64,000 bases of DNA from Paenalcaligenes sp035301625. Lineage in GTDB: Bacteria > Pseudomonadota > Gammaproteobacteria > Burkholderiales > Burkholderiaceae_B. Of this stretch, positions 34,962 to 43,142 are shown one piece after another. The translations under genes and the position numbers were made by a program. The first letter of the stretch is position 1. Every line of letters begins with the position of its first letter. Where the stretch lies: positions 35,077 to 99,076 of the forward strand of contig DATGTW010000070.1 in assembly GCA_035301625.1 (NCBI GenBank). Direction: 5' to 3'. The notes under the pieces were generated by a model, which ran no database searches, was not told the origin of the DNA, and saw only the letters and a list, made by a program, of their open reading frames with translations.

Positions 34962-35919
34962 GCCCCTGTGGGTCAAGGCGTTTTAAAATCTCATCAGCCC
35001 CTTGTGCAATCAGGTCTTTAGCAACCCGCTCGCCCATCGCCCTAGCGTCTGAAGCTGGGCCGGTTTCTTCGGCTCGATGAACAACGGAACCATCAGGCTC
35101 TGCCACTAAAGCACGGATACGTAAAGTTTGTCCAGGTGTTTGATTAGCGTCATCGGCAGAGAGGATTTCAGCATAAGCTGCCATCGGGACTTGGCAAGAC
35201 CCCCCTAACACACGCGAGACACTACGTTCGGCCTCAGCCCGTGCGGTGCTATGCTCACAAACCAAAGGCTGCAGTATTGGCAGCAGATCGGTACGATCTT
35301 TATTGATTTCAATGCCCAGTGCACCCTGTCCTGCCGATGGCAATGATTCTTCGGGTGAGAGCACCATGCAAATTCTATCTTGCATGCCTAGACGCTCGAG
35401 GCCTGTTGCAGCCAATATAATCGCGTCAAACTCGCCGGCATCTAATTTACCCAAACGAGTATCTAAATTTCCGCGAAGAGGTTTGATCACCAAATGCGGA
35501 TAACGAGCACGTATCTGTGACTCGCGGCGCAAGCTAGAAGTACCAACAACCGCGCCTGCAGGCATTTCAGCCAGATTAGCGTATTGGCCTGATACAAAAG
35601 CATCACATGAGTTGCCCCGCGGCAATATCGCGGGCAGCGAAAACTCATCGGGCAATTCATAAGGCACGTCTTTGAGAGAATGCACTGCAATGTGTGCACG
35701 ACCATCCAATAAAGCATGCTCGAGCTCTTTGATGAAGAGCCCTTTACCACCAATTTTAGATAAACTACGATCCAAAATTTCGTCACCACGTGTGCTTAGA
35801 CTTAGAAGCTCGACCTGCATCTCGGGATACAAACCTTCTAAAACCTCTTTAACGTGCTCAGCTTGCCACATGGCCAAACGACTTGCGCGCGTTGCGATTA
35901 CTAATTTTTCCAAAGCCAC
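34954..35919 (-). CDS. hemC: Porphobilinogen deaminase (hydroxymethylbilane synthase)
   Basis: Condenses four porphobilinogens into hydroxymethylbilane using a dipyrromethane cofactor bound to a cysteine. It is 321 residues. Motifs: VIATRASRLAMWQAEHV, IAVHSLKDVPYELPDEF, GTSSLRRESQIRARYPHLVI and the cofactor loop VLGGSCQVPMAAYA with the anchoring cysteine. It heads the hemC-hemD-hemX-hemY run; the small protein gene described next lies just upstream. Confidence 0.97.
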   Translation of the reverse strand: MALEKLVIATRASRLAMWQAEHVKEVLEGLYPEMQVELLSLSTRGDEILDRSLSKIGGKGLFIKELEHALLDGRAHIAVHSLKDVPYELPDEFSLPAILPRGNSCDAFVSGQYANLAEMPAGAVVGTSSLRRESQIRARYPHLVIKPLRGNLDTRLGKLDAGEFDAIILAATGLERLGMQDRICMVLSPEESLPSAGQGALGIEINKDRTDLLPILQPLVCEHSTARAEAERSVSRVLGGSCQVPMAAYAEILSADDANQTPGQTLRIRALVAEPDGSVVHRAEETGPASDARAMGERVAKDLIAQGADEILKRLDPQGHD

Positions 35920-35945
35920 TGGGTGCGGTACTCCTAAAATTTAAT

Positions 35946-36074
35946 TTAAAGTGTATTAGCTAGATAGCGCGCGATTGCTGCACCTACCACGCCTAAAATG
36001 CCTAGAATGCTTAGCCCTTGTAACAAGGAAAAGCGTGACTCGTAGGCCTTCTTTTGGGGTTCTTCTGTATTCAT
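35946..36074 (-). CDS. 42-residue single-helix membrane protein coupled to the TerC-family gene
   Basis: A short ORF read directly from the sequence: 42 codons, ATG at 36072-36074, TAA at 35946-35948. The product begins MNTEEPQKKAYESRF, followed by a hydrophobic helix LLQGLSILGILGVVGAAIA and a short RYLANTL tail. The ATG overlaps the TGA of the TerC-family gene in an ATGA arrangement, the same coupling seen in tadB-tadC and mrpE-mrpF. An AAAGGT motif lies about ten bases upstream. I do not know the family. The charged, polar N-terminus and Gly-rich helix fit a small inner-membrane protein. Confidence 0.65.
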   Translation of the reverse strand: MNTEEPQKKAYESRFSLLQGLSILGILGVVGAAIARYLANTL

Positions 36075-36778
36075 GGCTTATTTACCTTTATCTTGTTTTC
36101 GCGCCGCTTGGCTAACCAGCGACCAAAAACCATCACTATCAAAGCGCATACTACCTCAGCTCCGAGCTGTACTGAGCGCGCCACCTCGCCATAATGCCCG
36201 ATAATGAATTCATCTGTCACGAGCATACCACCGGCGATCCATCCTAACAAACCCGCCCCTATCAAAACGACTATAGGAAAGCGATCTAACACCTTTAGTA
36301 TAACGGTACTGCCCCAAATAATAATGGGAACACTGAGTAAAAGACCAAAAATGACATAAAACAACTGATATTCAGTGCCGTGTGCCACCCCTGCAATTGC
36401 TATGACATTGTCCAAACTCATCACAAAATCAGCAATCAAAATAGTCTTGATGGCTCCCCAAAGAGTGCCCTCGGCTTTTAGATTGTTTTCCCCAGCCTCA
36501 CCGGGCAATAGCAAGGAAATACCTATCCATAGCAACATTACGGCGCCAACAATTTTAAGAAATGGCGTTGCTAACAAGCTGAGCGCAAAGAAAACCAATA
36601 CAATACGCAGCCCTATTGCAGCAAAGGTTCCCCAAAATATACCTGCACGACGCCGCTTGGAGTCAAGATTTCTGCATGCTAAAGCAATTACCAGAGCGTT
36701 ATCCCCCCCAAGTAAAATATCAATGAGGATGATCTGGAATAAGACGCTCCAATGCAAATTTTGTATGAACTCTAGCAT
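36071..36778 (-). CDS. TerC/YjbE-family integral membrane protein
   Basis: A 235-residue membrane protein with about seven helices, of the short TerC subgroup annotated as putative metal transporters. Conserved acidic motifs are present in helices: IDILLGGDNALVIALACRNL near the N-terminus and ADFVMSLDNVIAIAGVAHG in the middle. Related proteins export Mn2+ in other bacteria; a similar role here is inference. Its stop overlaps the start of a 42-codon gene. It follows sucD by 21 bases. Confidence 0.88.
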   Translation of the reverse strand: MLEFIQNLHWSVLFQIILIDILLGGDNALVIALACRNLDSKRRRAGIFWGTFAAIGLRIVLVFFALSLLATPFLKIVGAVMLLWIGISLLLPGEAGENNLKAEGTLWGAIKTILIADFVMSLDNVIAIAGVAHGTEYQLFYVIFGLLLSVPIIIWGSTVILKVLDRFPIVVLIGAGLLGWIAGGMLVTDEFIIGHYGEVARSVQLGAEVVCALIVMVFGRWLAKRRENKIKVNKP

Positions 36779-36799
36779 GCAATGCTATTTACTTAGGAG

Positions 36800-37681
36800 T
36801 TAGAGCACGGACTTGAGCAGTTTGCCCATTTCTGAGGGATCCATTGTTGTGCGGATACCGCACTCTTCAAGCACCTCGATCTTGGCCTGTGCTGTATCGT
36901 CACCCCCTGAGATCAGGGCGCCGGCATGACCCATACGCTTGCCAGCAGGTGCTGTTACCCCTGCAATAAAGCTAACCACGGGTTTAGTCATGTTCTCTTT
37001 GGCCCAACGAGCGGCATTGACCTCATCAGGCCCACCAATCTCGCCAATCATGACTACTGCATCAGTGTTGGGATCCTCATTAAACATTTTAAGCACATCT
37101 ATGTGCTTCAGCCCGTTAATTGGATCACCACCGATACCTACTGCAGATGACTGACCTAAGCCGAGTTCCGTTAGCTGAGCGACCGCCTCATAAGTCAGTG
37201 TGCCTGAACGACTCACAACACCAATTCGGCCTTTTTTGTGGATATGACCAGGCATAATGCCTATTTTGATCTCGTCTGGTGTGATCACGCCAGGACAGTT
37301 AGGTCCTAACAGCAGGGTCTTTTTATTTTCAGCACGCATTTTGTTGCGTAGCTCGAGCATGTCGCGTACTGGAATGCCCTCGGTAATGCATATAACCAGA
37401 TCTAAATCGGCATCTACGGCTTCCCAGATGGCATCTGCCGCCCCGGCCGGTGGTACATAAATAACAGAAACCGTCGCGCCAGTTTCTGCTTTGGCCTCTT
37501 TTACGGTGCCATAAATGGGGATACCTTCGAAGTCTTGGCCTGCACGACGTGGGTTAACCCCAGCGACAAAAGCTTGCTCGCCGTTGGCGTACTCTCGGCA
37601 CATGCGTGTGTGAAACTGGCCGGTTTTACCAGTGATCCCTTGGGTTATAACTTTAGTGTCTTTATTAACAAGAATTGACAT
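36800..37681 (-). CDS. sucD: Succinyl-CoA ligase, alpha subunit
   Basis: With SucC it makes succinate and ATP or GTP from succinyl-CoA in the TCA cycle. It is 293 residues. CoA-binding N-terminus (VITQGITGKTGQFHTRM) and the phosphohistidine motif MGHAGALISGG are intact. It lies 51 bases downstream of sucC, as expected for an operon producing a 1:1 complex. Confidence 0.97.
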   Translation of the reverse strand: MSILVNKDTKVITQGITGKTGQFHTRMCREYANGEQAFVAGVNPRRAGQDFEGIPIYGTVKEAKAETGATVSVIYVPPAGAADAIWEAVDADLDLVICITEGIPVRDMLELRNKMRAENKKTLLLGPNCPGVITPDEIKIGIMPGHIHKKGRIGVVSRSGTLTYEAVAQLTELGLGQSSAVGIGGDPINGLKHIDVLKMFNEDPNTDAVVMIGEIGGPDEVNAARWAKENMTKPVVSFIAGVTAPAGKRMGHAGALISGGDDTAQAKIEVLEECGIRTTMDPSEMGKLLKSVL

Positions 37682-37732
37682 GTAGATTCCTTATCGAATG
37701 CTTTATGGGTAGCTTAGGTACGGGAACTGATA

Positions 37733-38902
37733 TTACGCGGCACCCTTTGCTGCCTCGACAATCTTGGTCGCGGCCTCGGCCATCGTATCAGCACTGATAA
37801 TGGGCAAACCGGAGTCAGCCAACATTTGCTTGCCCTGCTCTTCGTTAGTTCCTTTCATACGTACTACCAAAGGCACATCGAGGTTAACCGCTTTGCTGGC
37901 AGCTATCACCCCTTCGGCGATAACGTCACAACGCATAATGCCGCCAAAAATATTAACCAAAATAGCTTTGACATTTTCATTACTAAGCATGATTTTAAAT
38001 GCTTCAGTCACTTTTTCGGCACTCGCCCCCCCACCTACATCAAGAAAGTTAGCGGGTTCGCCACCAAACAGCTTAATCGTGTCCATGGTAGCCATGGCTA
38101 GACCGGCACCATTCACTAAGCAACCAATATTCCCGTCCAACTGGATATAGGCCAAGTCGTGCTTGCTTGCTTCAACCTCAGCGGGATCCTCTTCGTCTAA
38201 ATCCCGGAAATCAACAATCTCTTCTTGGCGGTACAAAGCATTGCCATCAAAGTTGAATTTGGCATCCAATGCAATCACATCGCCATTACCCGTTAATACT
38301 AATGGGTTAATTTCAGCCAGCTCGCCATCGTAGTCCCAGTACACTTGATAAAGTTTTTGCAGCAATTCAGCGGCTGCTTCTTGGGAAGCCTCGGGGATTC
38401 CGATGCCCTGGGCCAAACCAATTGCCTCATCTTTTGTAAACCCTTGGGCGGGGTCCACAAATACTTTAAGGATGGCATCCGGGTTTTCCTCGGCAACCTC
38501 TTCGATTTCTACACCGCCTTCGGCAGAGGCCATGACACATACACGTTGACTTTCACGATCGGTCACGATTCCGAGATAAAACTCTTTTTGAATGTCGGCG
38601 CCTTCTTCGACGAGGAGACGGCGGACCTTTTGCCCCTCTGGGCCTGTTTGGTGCGTGACCAATTGCATGCCCAAGATCTCATCAGCAAACTGACGCACCT
38701 CATCTATGGATTTAGCAATCTTGACCCCTCCTCCTTTGCCTCGCCCACCTGCATGGATTTGAGCTTTGACTACCCACACCGGACCGCCGAGTTCGTTAGC
38801 AGCTTCGACAGCCTCGTCAACGGAGAAAACAGGAATGCCACGGGGTACATTCACACCGTGTTTTCTTAACAGTGCCTTGCCTTGATATTCGTGAATATTC
38901 AT
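37733..38902 (-). CDS. sucC: Succinyl-CoA ligase [ADP-forming], beta subunit
   Basis: Nucleotide-binding subunit, 389 residues, one more than E. coli SucC. N-terminal MNIHEYQGKALLRKHGV, the ATP-grasp motif VVKAQIHAGGRGKGGGVK and the C-terminal LVNIFGGIMRCDVIAEG are visible. The gene follows a terminator at 38.93 kb and heads the sucCD transcript, which may read into the TerC gene. Confidence 0.97.
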   Translation of the reverse strand: MNIHEYQGKALLRKHGVNVPRGIPVFSVDEAVEAANELGGPVWVVKAQIHAGGRGKGGGVKIAKSIDEVRQFADEILGMQLVTHQTGPEGQKVRRLLVEEGADIQKEFYLGIVTDRESQRVCVMASAEGGVEIEEVAEENPDAILKVFVDPAQGFTKDEAIGLAQGIGIPEASQEAAAELLQKLYQVYWDYDGELAEINPLVLTGNGDVIALDAKFNFDGNALYRQEEIVDFRDLDEEDPAEVEASKHDLAYIQLDGNIGCLVNGAGLAMATMDTIKLFGGEPANFLDVGGGASAEKVTEAFKIMLSNENVKAILVNIFGGIMRCDVIAEGVIAASKAVNLDVPLVVRMKGTNEEQGKQMLADSGLPIISADTMAEAATKIVEAAKGAA

Positions 38903-38931
38903 TGGTTACCTGTCTGACTAATTCATAAAAC

Positions 38932-38969
38932 AAAAAAACCGCCTACTATTCTAATCAGATTTAGTAGGC
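38932..38969 (-). terminator. Intrinsic terminator after the DUF2889 gene
   Basis: GCCTACTA (38941-38948) pairs with TAGTAGGC (38962-38969); on the minus strand the hairpin is followed by a run of seven T (38932-38938). The hairpin includes the last codons of the DUF2889 gene and separates it from sucC. Confidence 0.8.
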
Positions 38970-39523
38970 GCCTTGTACCACTTTGCATAATATTCTTTTA
39001 CCACCTCACCATCTGAGCGCAGTGCGTGGCAACCATCCACAGCAAAAGGCTTGCGCTCTACACCATCACGCTGGCGACGTTGGTTTGCCATGCGGGTCCC
39101 CATACCCTGTACAGCTAAAGTAGGAAGCACTTGGCATAGTTCGGTCATGTGTGTACACCCATCAGTGCGCCCAAATCGATCTCGTACGGCGTGTCGGAAA
39201 CCGCGTAGCAGGTTTAAGCCGATTAAGCCCCGATAGTCAGCTGAAATCGCTGCACAGGAAGGGCCATAAGGGGCAGCCGAGTAGTGCACCTGTGCATCTA
39301 CAATCGTAAAAGTTTCATCAACAGTAACGCGCACTTGCATATCATGCACAGGAAAGCCTGCATGGTGTGTACTGCCATCCTGACGATCAAAATCATAATG
39401 TTTTGTATCGACAAGAGTGGCCTCGAGGTCCCACAAACCATCATCACGCTCAAACACCTGCGATTTTATGTTGCGCGTATGCAAAGGGGTACGAGAAACA
39501 GCAGATTCTGTAGGTGAAGACAT
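38951..39523 (-). CDS. DUF2889 domain protein
   Basis: A 190-residue protein of the DUF2889 family. Typical segments are LHTRNIKSQVFERDDGLWDL, DATLVDTK-like VDTKHYDF, and GFRHAVRDRFGRTDGCTHMT, followed by a C-terminal Lys/Arg-rich stretch. There is no known enzymatic function; conserved Cys, His and Asp in GRTDGCTHMTEL suggest metal binding or catalysis but that is inference. It is monocistronic between recX and sucC, ending in its own terminator. Confidence 0.85.
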   Translation of the reverse strand: MSSPTESAVSRTPLHTRNIKSQVFERDDGLWDLEATLVDTKHYDFDRQDGSTHHAGFPVHDMQVRVTVDETFTIVDAQVHYSAAPYGPSCAAISADYRGLIGLNLLRGFRHAVRDRFGRTDGCTHMTELCQVLPTLAVQGMGTRMANQRRQRDGVERKPFAVDGCHALRSDGEVVKEYYAKWYKAPTKSD

Positions 39524-39617
39524 AAAAAAGATACCTACCTATTGACACAATCAAACAGCCTACTATACCACTTTCCTAATCTATTCGCGTACTTAACCCA
39601 CCTAAGAAGAAACATAT

Positions 39618-40070
39618 TTAGTCTGACTGGGTCGTGGAATTAGAAAGTACCTTGCGAATAATCTCGCTATTAAAGCCACGCTGCCCTAAAAAACGATATT
39701 GACGTGCATATTCACGCTGGTCCTGTGCTGTTCGATTAAACTTGCGCAGCCATACTTCGCGAGCGCGTTCCAGCTCATCATCAGCAAGCGGAGCTAAAAC
39801 CTCATCGATGATCTGTGTCTCTATCCTTTGTTGTGAAAGCTCATAACTAAGTCGTTGGCACCCAAAACGTTCTTTTCGGGCACGTACAAATACCTCGGCA
39901 AACCGTCGATCGCTAAGCAAATCTTTGTCTTCAAGTGTATCCAGCACTTGGATGATCTCGTCCTCATCCTGGGTATAGCGACGCATTTTGCGCGCTAAAT
40001 CATGGCGCGAGTGTTCGCGGCGAGCCAGCAAGGCCACCGCCCGAGACATGAGACTGGTTGTGGCACTCAT
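39618..40070 (-). CDS. recX: RecX, regulator of RecA
   Basis: Binds RecA filaments and inhibits recombination and coprotease functions. It is 150 residues from ATG 40070; a TTG further upstream (40088) sits inside the recA terminator tail and is not credible, but no start has a strong ribosome site. Three-helix RecX repeats are seen in RREHSRHDLARKMRRY, DRRFAEVFVRARKERFG and FLGQRGFNSEIIRKVL. It is directly downstream of recA beyond a terminator, as in many proteobacteria, so it probably depends on readthrough. Confidence 0.92.
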   Translation of the reverse strand: MSATTSLMSRAVALLARREHSRHDLARKMRRYTQDEDEIIQVLDTLEDKDLLSDRRFAEVFVRARKERFGCQRLSYELSQQRIETQIIDEVLAPLADDELERAREVWLRKFNRTAQDQREYARQYRFLGQRGFNSEIIRKVLSNSTTQSD

Positions 40071-40089
40071 ATTTTTTGTTGAACCCAAT

Positions 40090-40115
40090 AAAAAACAACC
40101 GGGACAATGTCCCGG
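40090..40115 (-). terminator. Intrinsic terminator between recA and recX
   Basis: A perfect 8-bp stem, CCGGGACA (40099-40106) and TGTCCCGG (40108-40115) around one base, followed on the minus strand by TTGTTTTTT. The stem can close with only a tiny loop, so the innermost pairs would open. Position just after the recA stop fits attenuated readthrough into recX. Confidence 0.8.
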
Positions 40116-40120
40116 CTAAA

Positions 40121-41209
40121 TTATTTTTCTTTATCGTCAGCGACCTCATCAGCAGTTTCCGCAGCTGCAGGAGCATCTTTTAGTGGTGCTAATACAGCCA
40201 CCCCAAAGTGTTCGCGAACCTTGTTCTCTATTTCGCGCGCCATCACTGGGTTTTCAATGAGGAGCTCGCGTGCATTGTCCTTGCCCTGCCCCAAGCGCTG
40301 ATCGCCATAGCTGTACCAAGCACCGGAGCGCTTAACAATGCCGGCCTGGACACCGAGATCGATGATTTCACCTTCGCGAGAAAATCCTCTGCCGTACATA
40401 ATATCAAACTCGGCTTGCTTAAAAGGTGGTGCGACCTTGTTCTTGACTACTTTAACCCGTGTTTCGTTGCCAATAACCTCATCGCCACGCTTGATGGCAC
40501 CGATGCGGCGGATGTCAAGACGTACTGAAGAATAAAACTTGAGTGCGTTGCCGCCAGTAGTGGTCTCTGGATTACCAAACATCACGCCGATTTTCATACG
40601 GATTTGGTTAATGAAGATCACCATACAATTGGCGCGCTTGATAGTAGCTGTGAGTTTGCGCAAGGCTTGACTCATTAGGCGGGCTTGTAGGCCTGGTAAA
40701 GAATCGCCCATATCCCCTTCGATCTCAGCTTTTGGTGTGAGTGCAGCAACAGAGTCAACAACCACTAAGTCAACCGATCCTGAGCGTACCAATGCCTCGG
40801 TAATTTCAAGTGCCTGTTCACCAGTATCAGGCTGAGAAATTAAAAGATCATCGAGGTTCACACCGAGCTTTGATGCATACTGTACATCGAGTGCGTGCTC
40901 GGCATCTACAAAAGCACATGTGCCGCCGAGCTTTTGCATTTCGGCCAATACCTCTAGGGCAAGAGTGGTTTTACCCGAGGATTCGGGCCCGTAAACCTCG
41001 ATCACGCGGCCACGCGGCAACCCCCCAACACCCAGCGCAATGTCAAGTCCCAGCGATCCTGTAGAGCATACCTGAATATCATGCTCGACCTGGTCATCGC
41101 CATAGCGCATGACAGAACCCTTGCCAAATTGTTTTTCAATCTGGCTTAAAGCTGCCGCCAAAGCCTTTTCGCGTTCAGCGGAATTGGCTCTATTTCTCTT
41201 GTCGTTCAT
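40121..41209 (-). CDS. recA: RecA recombinase
   Basis: DNA strand-exchange protein and co-protease for LexA. The 362-residue form starts at 41209 with the AGAGGG site five bases upstream; the longer in-frame version would add 24 unrelated residues. Walker A GPESSGKTTLALE, the core VVDSVAALTPKAEIEGDMGD, loop L2 (FGNPETTTGGNALKFYSS) and an acidic C-terminal tail are all present. It is divergent from rdgC, and its promoter contains a LexA-type box. Confidence 0.98.
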   Translation of the reverse strand: MNDKRNRANSAEREKALAAALSQIEKQFGKGSVMRYGDDQVEHDIQVCSTGSLGLDIALGVGGLPRGRVIEVYGPESSGKTTLALEVLAEMQKLGGTCAFVDAEHALDVQYASKLGVNLDDLLISQPDTGEQALEITEALVRSGSVDLVVVDSVAALTPKAEIEGDMGDSLPGLQARLMSQALRKLTATIKRANCMVIFINQIRMKIGVMFGNPETTTGGNALKFYSSVRLDIRRIGAIKRGDEVIGNETRVKVVKNKVAPPFKQAEFDIMYGRGFSREGEIIDLGVQAGIVKRSGAWYSYGDQRLGQGKDNARELLIENPVMAREIENKVREHFGVAVLAPLKDAPAAAETADEVADDKEK

Positions 41210-41286
41210 GTAACCCTCTAACGTTATAAGTGCGCGCGCTGCACATGGCCCCCGCCATAAGCGCAGCACAAAAAATCTCAAAAGGC

Positions 41287-41316
41287 ATTATACTGTATAA
41301 AAACACAGTTTGCGAA
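41287..41316 (-). promoter_or_regulatory. recA promoter with LexA-type SOS box
   Basis: CTGTATAAAAACACAG at 41293-41308 has the CTG-N10-CAG form of the proteobacterial LexA operator. On the minus strand it abuts a TATAAT -10 hexamer (41287-41292) and covers the spacer up to a weak -35 (TTCGCA or TCGCAA near 41310-41316). A start site near 41280 would give a leader of about 70 bases. Binding would block RNA polymerase, the classical SOS arrangement. A lexA gene is not in the window. Confidence 0.82.
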
Positions 41317-41535
41317 TGACCCTACAGTATTTTTTCATCTCATACGCCTGATTGAGCCTAGCCTTTGTTCTTCCAGGTGGATTTGTATTGTAGCGCATTC
41401 TTTTACTTATCTAACGCTTGTTAATGCACTGGCCTAGGTCCTTTCTAACCTAAACAGCTGTTGGACTTGGCCGCGCTATTGCCCAGTAAAAAGCGTACAA
41501 TCAGTTGTTTTACCCCTCATTGGATCTATATATTT

Positions 41536-42438
41536 ATGTGGTTTAAAAACCTTCGTGTCTTTCGATTGCATCCCGATTGGAATCTCTCTACCGAGCAGGT
41601 GCTACAAGCACTTGATACACAGCGCTTTCATCCTTTAGGTAGTCAAGATCAAAATACAATTGGCTGGGTCGCACCCGCCGAAGAGTACGGCTTGGCACTG
41701 GAAGTCGAACGCCAATTGCTACTATGCGCACAAACAGAAAAGAAATTATTGCCCGCATCAGTGATCAATCAATTCGCCCGCGAGCGCGCCGTAGAAATCG
41801 AGGCCGAACAGGGCTATCGTCCTGGACGCAAACAAATGCAAGAGATCAAGGAAGATGTCACTGCCATTTTATTGCCACGTGCCTTTTCTGTACAGCGCCG
41901 CACCCATGTTTGGATAGATCCTATTAATCGCTGGCTGGTGATTGATGCAGCAGCACAGAATACTGCTGATGAAATACTGGCTCTACTAGGCGAGACATTC
42001 ACTCCTTTCCCGGCGGTACCAGTGCAATCACAACTAGCACCAACAGCCCTCATGACTCAATGGCTTGTCGAGTCTTCTGAGCCCAGCCCTTTCCAAGTCG
42101 AACAAGACGCAGAGTTACGCTCTAAACAAGATCAGCGTGCTGTGATTCGCTATGTGCGTCATGAATTAGACAAAGAACTTATTCAAGAGCAAATTGCTCA
42201 GGGCATGTATTGCAGTCGACTGGGCCTTAGTTGGGCCGATCGTGTTGAATTTGTTCTCTATGAAAATCTAGAACTACGACGTGTTGCTCCTTTGGAGTTA
42301 CTTACTGACGAACAATCCCAAGCGGAATACACCCCAGAAGAAGAGCTCAGCGCGACTTTTTTATTAATGTGTCGTGAATACCACGCACTATTTGCTGACT
42401 TGTTGGTTCAATTAGGGGGTGAGCAGCAACCACAGTAA
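41536..42438 (+). CDS. rdgC: Recombination-associated protein RdgC
   Basis: DNA-binding ring protein that restrains RecA; 300 residues from the MWFKNLRVFRL start that is characteristic of the family. An open frame begins 75 bases further upstream but those residues are not family-like. No strong ribosome site is visible. Motifs include GRKQMQEIKEDVTAILLPRA and FSVQRRTHVWID. It lies divergent from recA, with 326 bases between the two start codons; that space holds the LexA box and otherwise nothing identifiable. Confidence 0.93.
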   Translation: MWFKNLRVFRLHPDWNLSTEQVLQALDTQRFHPLGSQDQNTIGWVAPAEEYGLALEVERQLLLCAQTEKKLLPASVINQFARERAVEIEAEQGYRPGRKQMQEIKEDVTAILLPRAFSVQRRTHVWIDPINRWLVIDAAAQNTADEILALLGETFTPFPAVPVQSQLAPTALMTQWLVESSEPSPFQVEQDAELRSKQDQRAVIRYVRHELDKELIQEQIAQGMYCSRLGLSWADRVEFVLYENLELRRVAPLELLTDEQSQAEYTPEEELSATFLLMCREYHALFADLLVQLGGEQQPQ

Positions 42439-42442
42439 ATCA

Positions 42443-43120
42443 TTAGCGCTCATAGGTACATAGGCCATCAACATCAGTCAAAGTCAGCTGACGGCCTTGT
42501 ACCTGTATAAAACCACGCTTGGATAGATCATGCAAAATTCGTGAAAAATGCTCTGGGGTCAAATTCAAAAAATGGGCAATACTGGCCTTTGGCTTTTTTA
42601 ACTCACACGAGGCTCCATTACGTAATGGCACATGGCTAAGCAGATACATTAATACGCGTTGAGTCCCAGACATAAAGCTTTGAGATTCTGTGGATAAATC
42701 ACCAGTTAATGCAAATAAACGCTTTGCTAGCAAGCCGAGTACTTTTTCCAAAGCATGTTCATGCTGGGCCAATACCCCAACAAAGGTTGCAAATGGAACA
42801 ACAGCCAAATCACAGTCTGTAACTGCATAAGCATCCAAGGGATAATTGTTTTGCATGAGCATATATACCTCGCCAAAACTGGCAGGCCCTTGGAGTTGGT
42901 AAACCACCCGTTCGCTGCCTGTTTGGGTTCTTAAGCCCATACTCACCTGACCAGTGGCCAATAAATAAAAGTGCGTGGCTGGCTGCCCCTGGCTAAACAA
43001 AGGGGTTTCTTTTTTCACTGAGCGTAAAGAGCATTTATCAGCTAATGCAATGCAAGCCTCTTGTGGCCAATCTGCACAAAGCGCACTGTGCTTAAGCAGG
43101 GATACCAATTCTTTGTACAT
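42443..43120 (-). CDS. Crp/Fnr-family transcription regulator (Dnr/Fnr-like recognition helix)
   Basis: A 225-residue regulator with an N-terminal cyclic-nucleotide-binding-type beta-roll (about residues 20-120), a dimerisation helix, and a C-terminal winged helix (KASIAHFLNLTPEHFSRILHD). The recognition helix carries E-x-x-S-R, the pattern that reads TTGAT-N4-ATCAA sites in FNR and Dnr. It has scattered cysteines (near residues 15, 23 and 30) but not the exact FNR spacing, so an iron-sulfur cluster is uncertain; a haem/NO sensor like Dnr is possible. AGGAGG lies seven bases before the ATG at 43120. It follows hemN by 22 bases and is convergent with rdgC. Confidence 0.88.
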   Translation of the reverse strand: MYKELVSLLKHSALCADWPQEACIALADKCSLRSVKKETPLFSQGQPATHFYLLATGQVSMGLRTQTGSERVVYQLQGPASFGEVYMLMQNNYPLDAYAVTDCDLAVVPFATFVGVLAQHEHALEKVLGLLAKRLFALTGDLSTESQSFMSGTQRVLMYLLSHVPLRNGASCELKKPKASIAHFLNLTPEHFSRILHDLSKRGFIQVQGRQLTLTDVDGLCTYER

Positions 43121-43142
43121 AAGCATGCCTCCTGTAGAGCGC

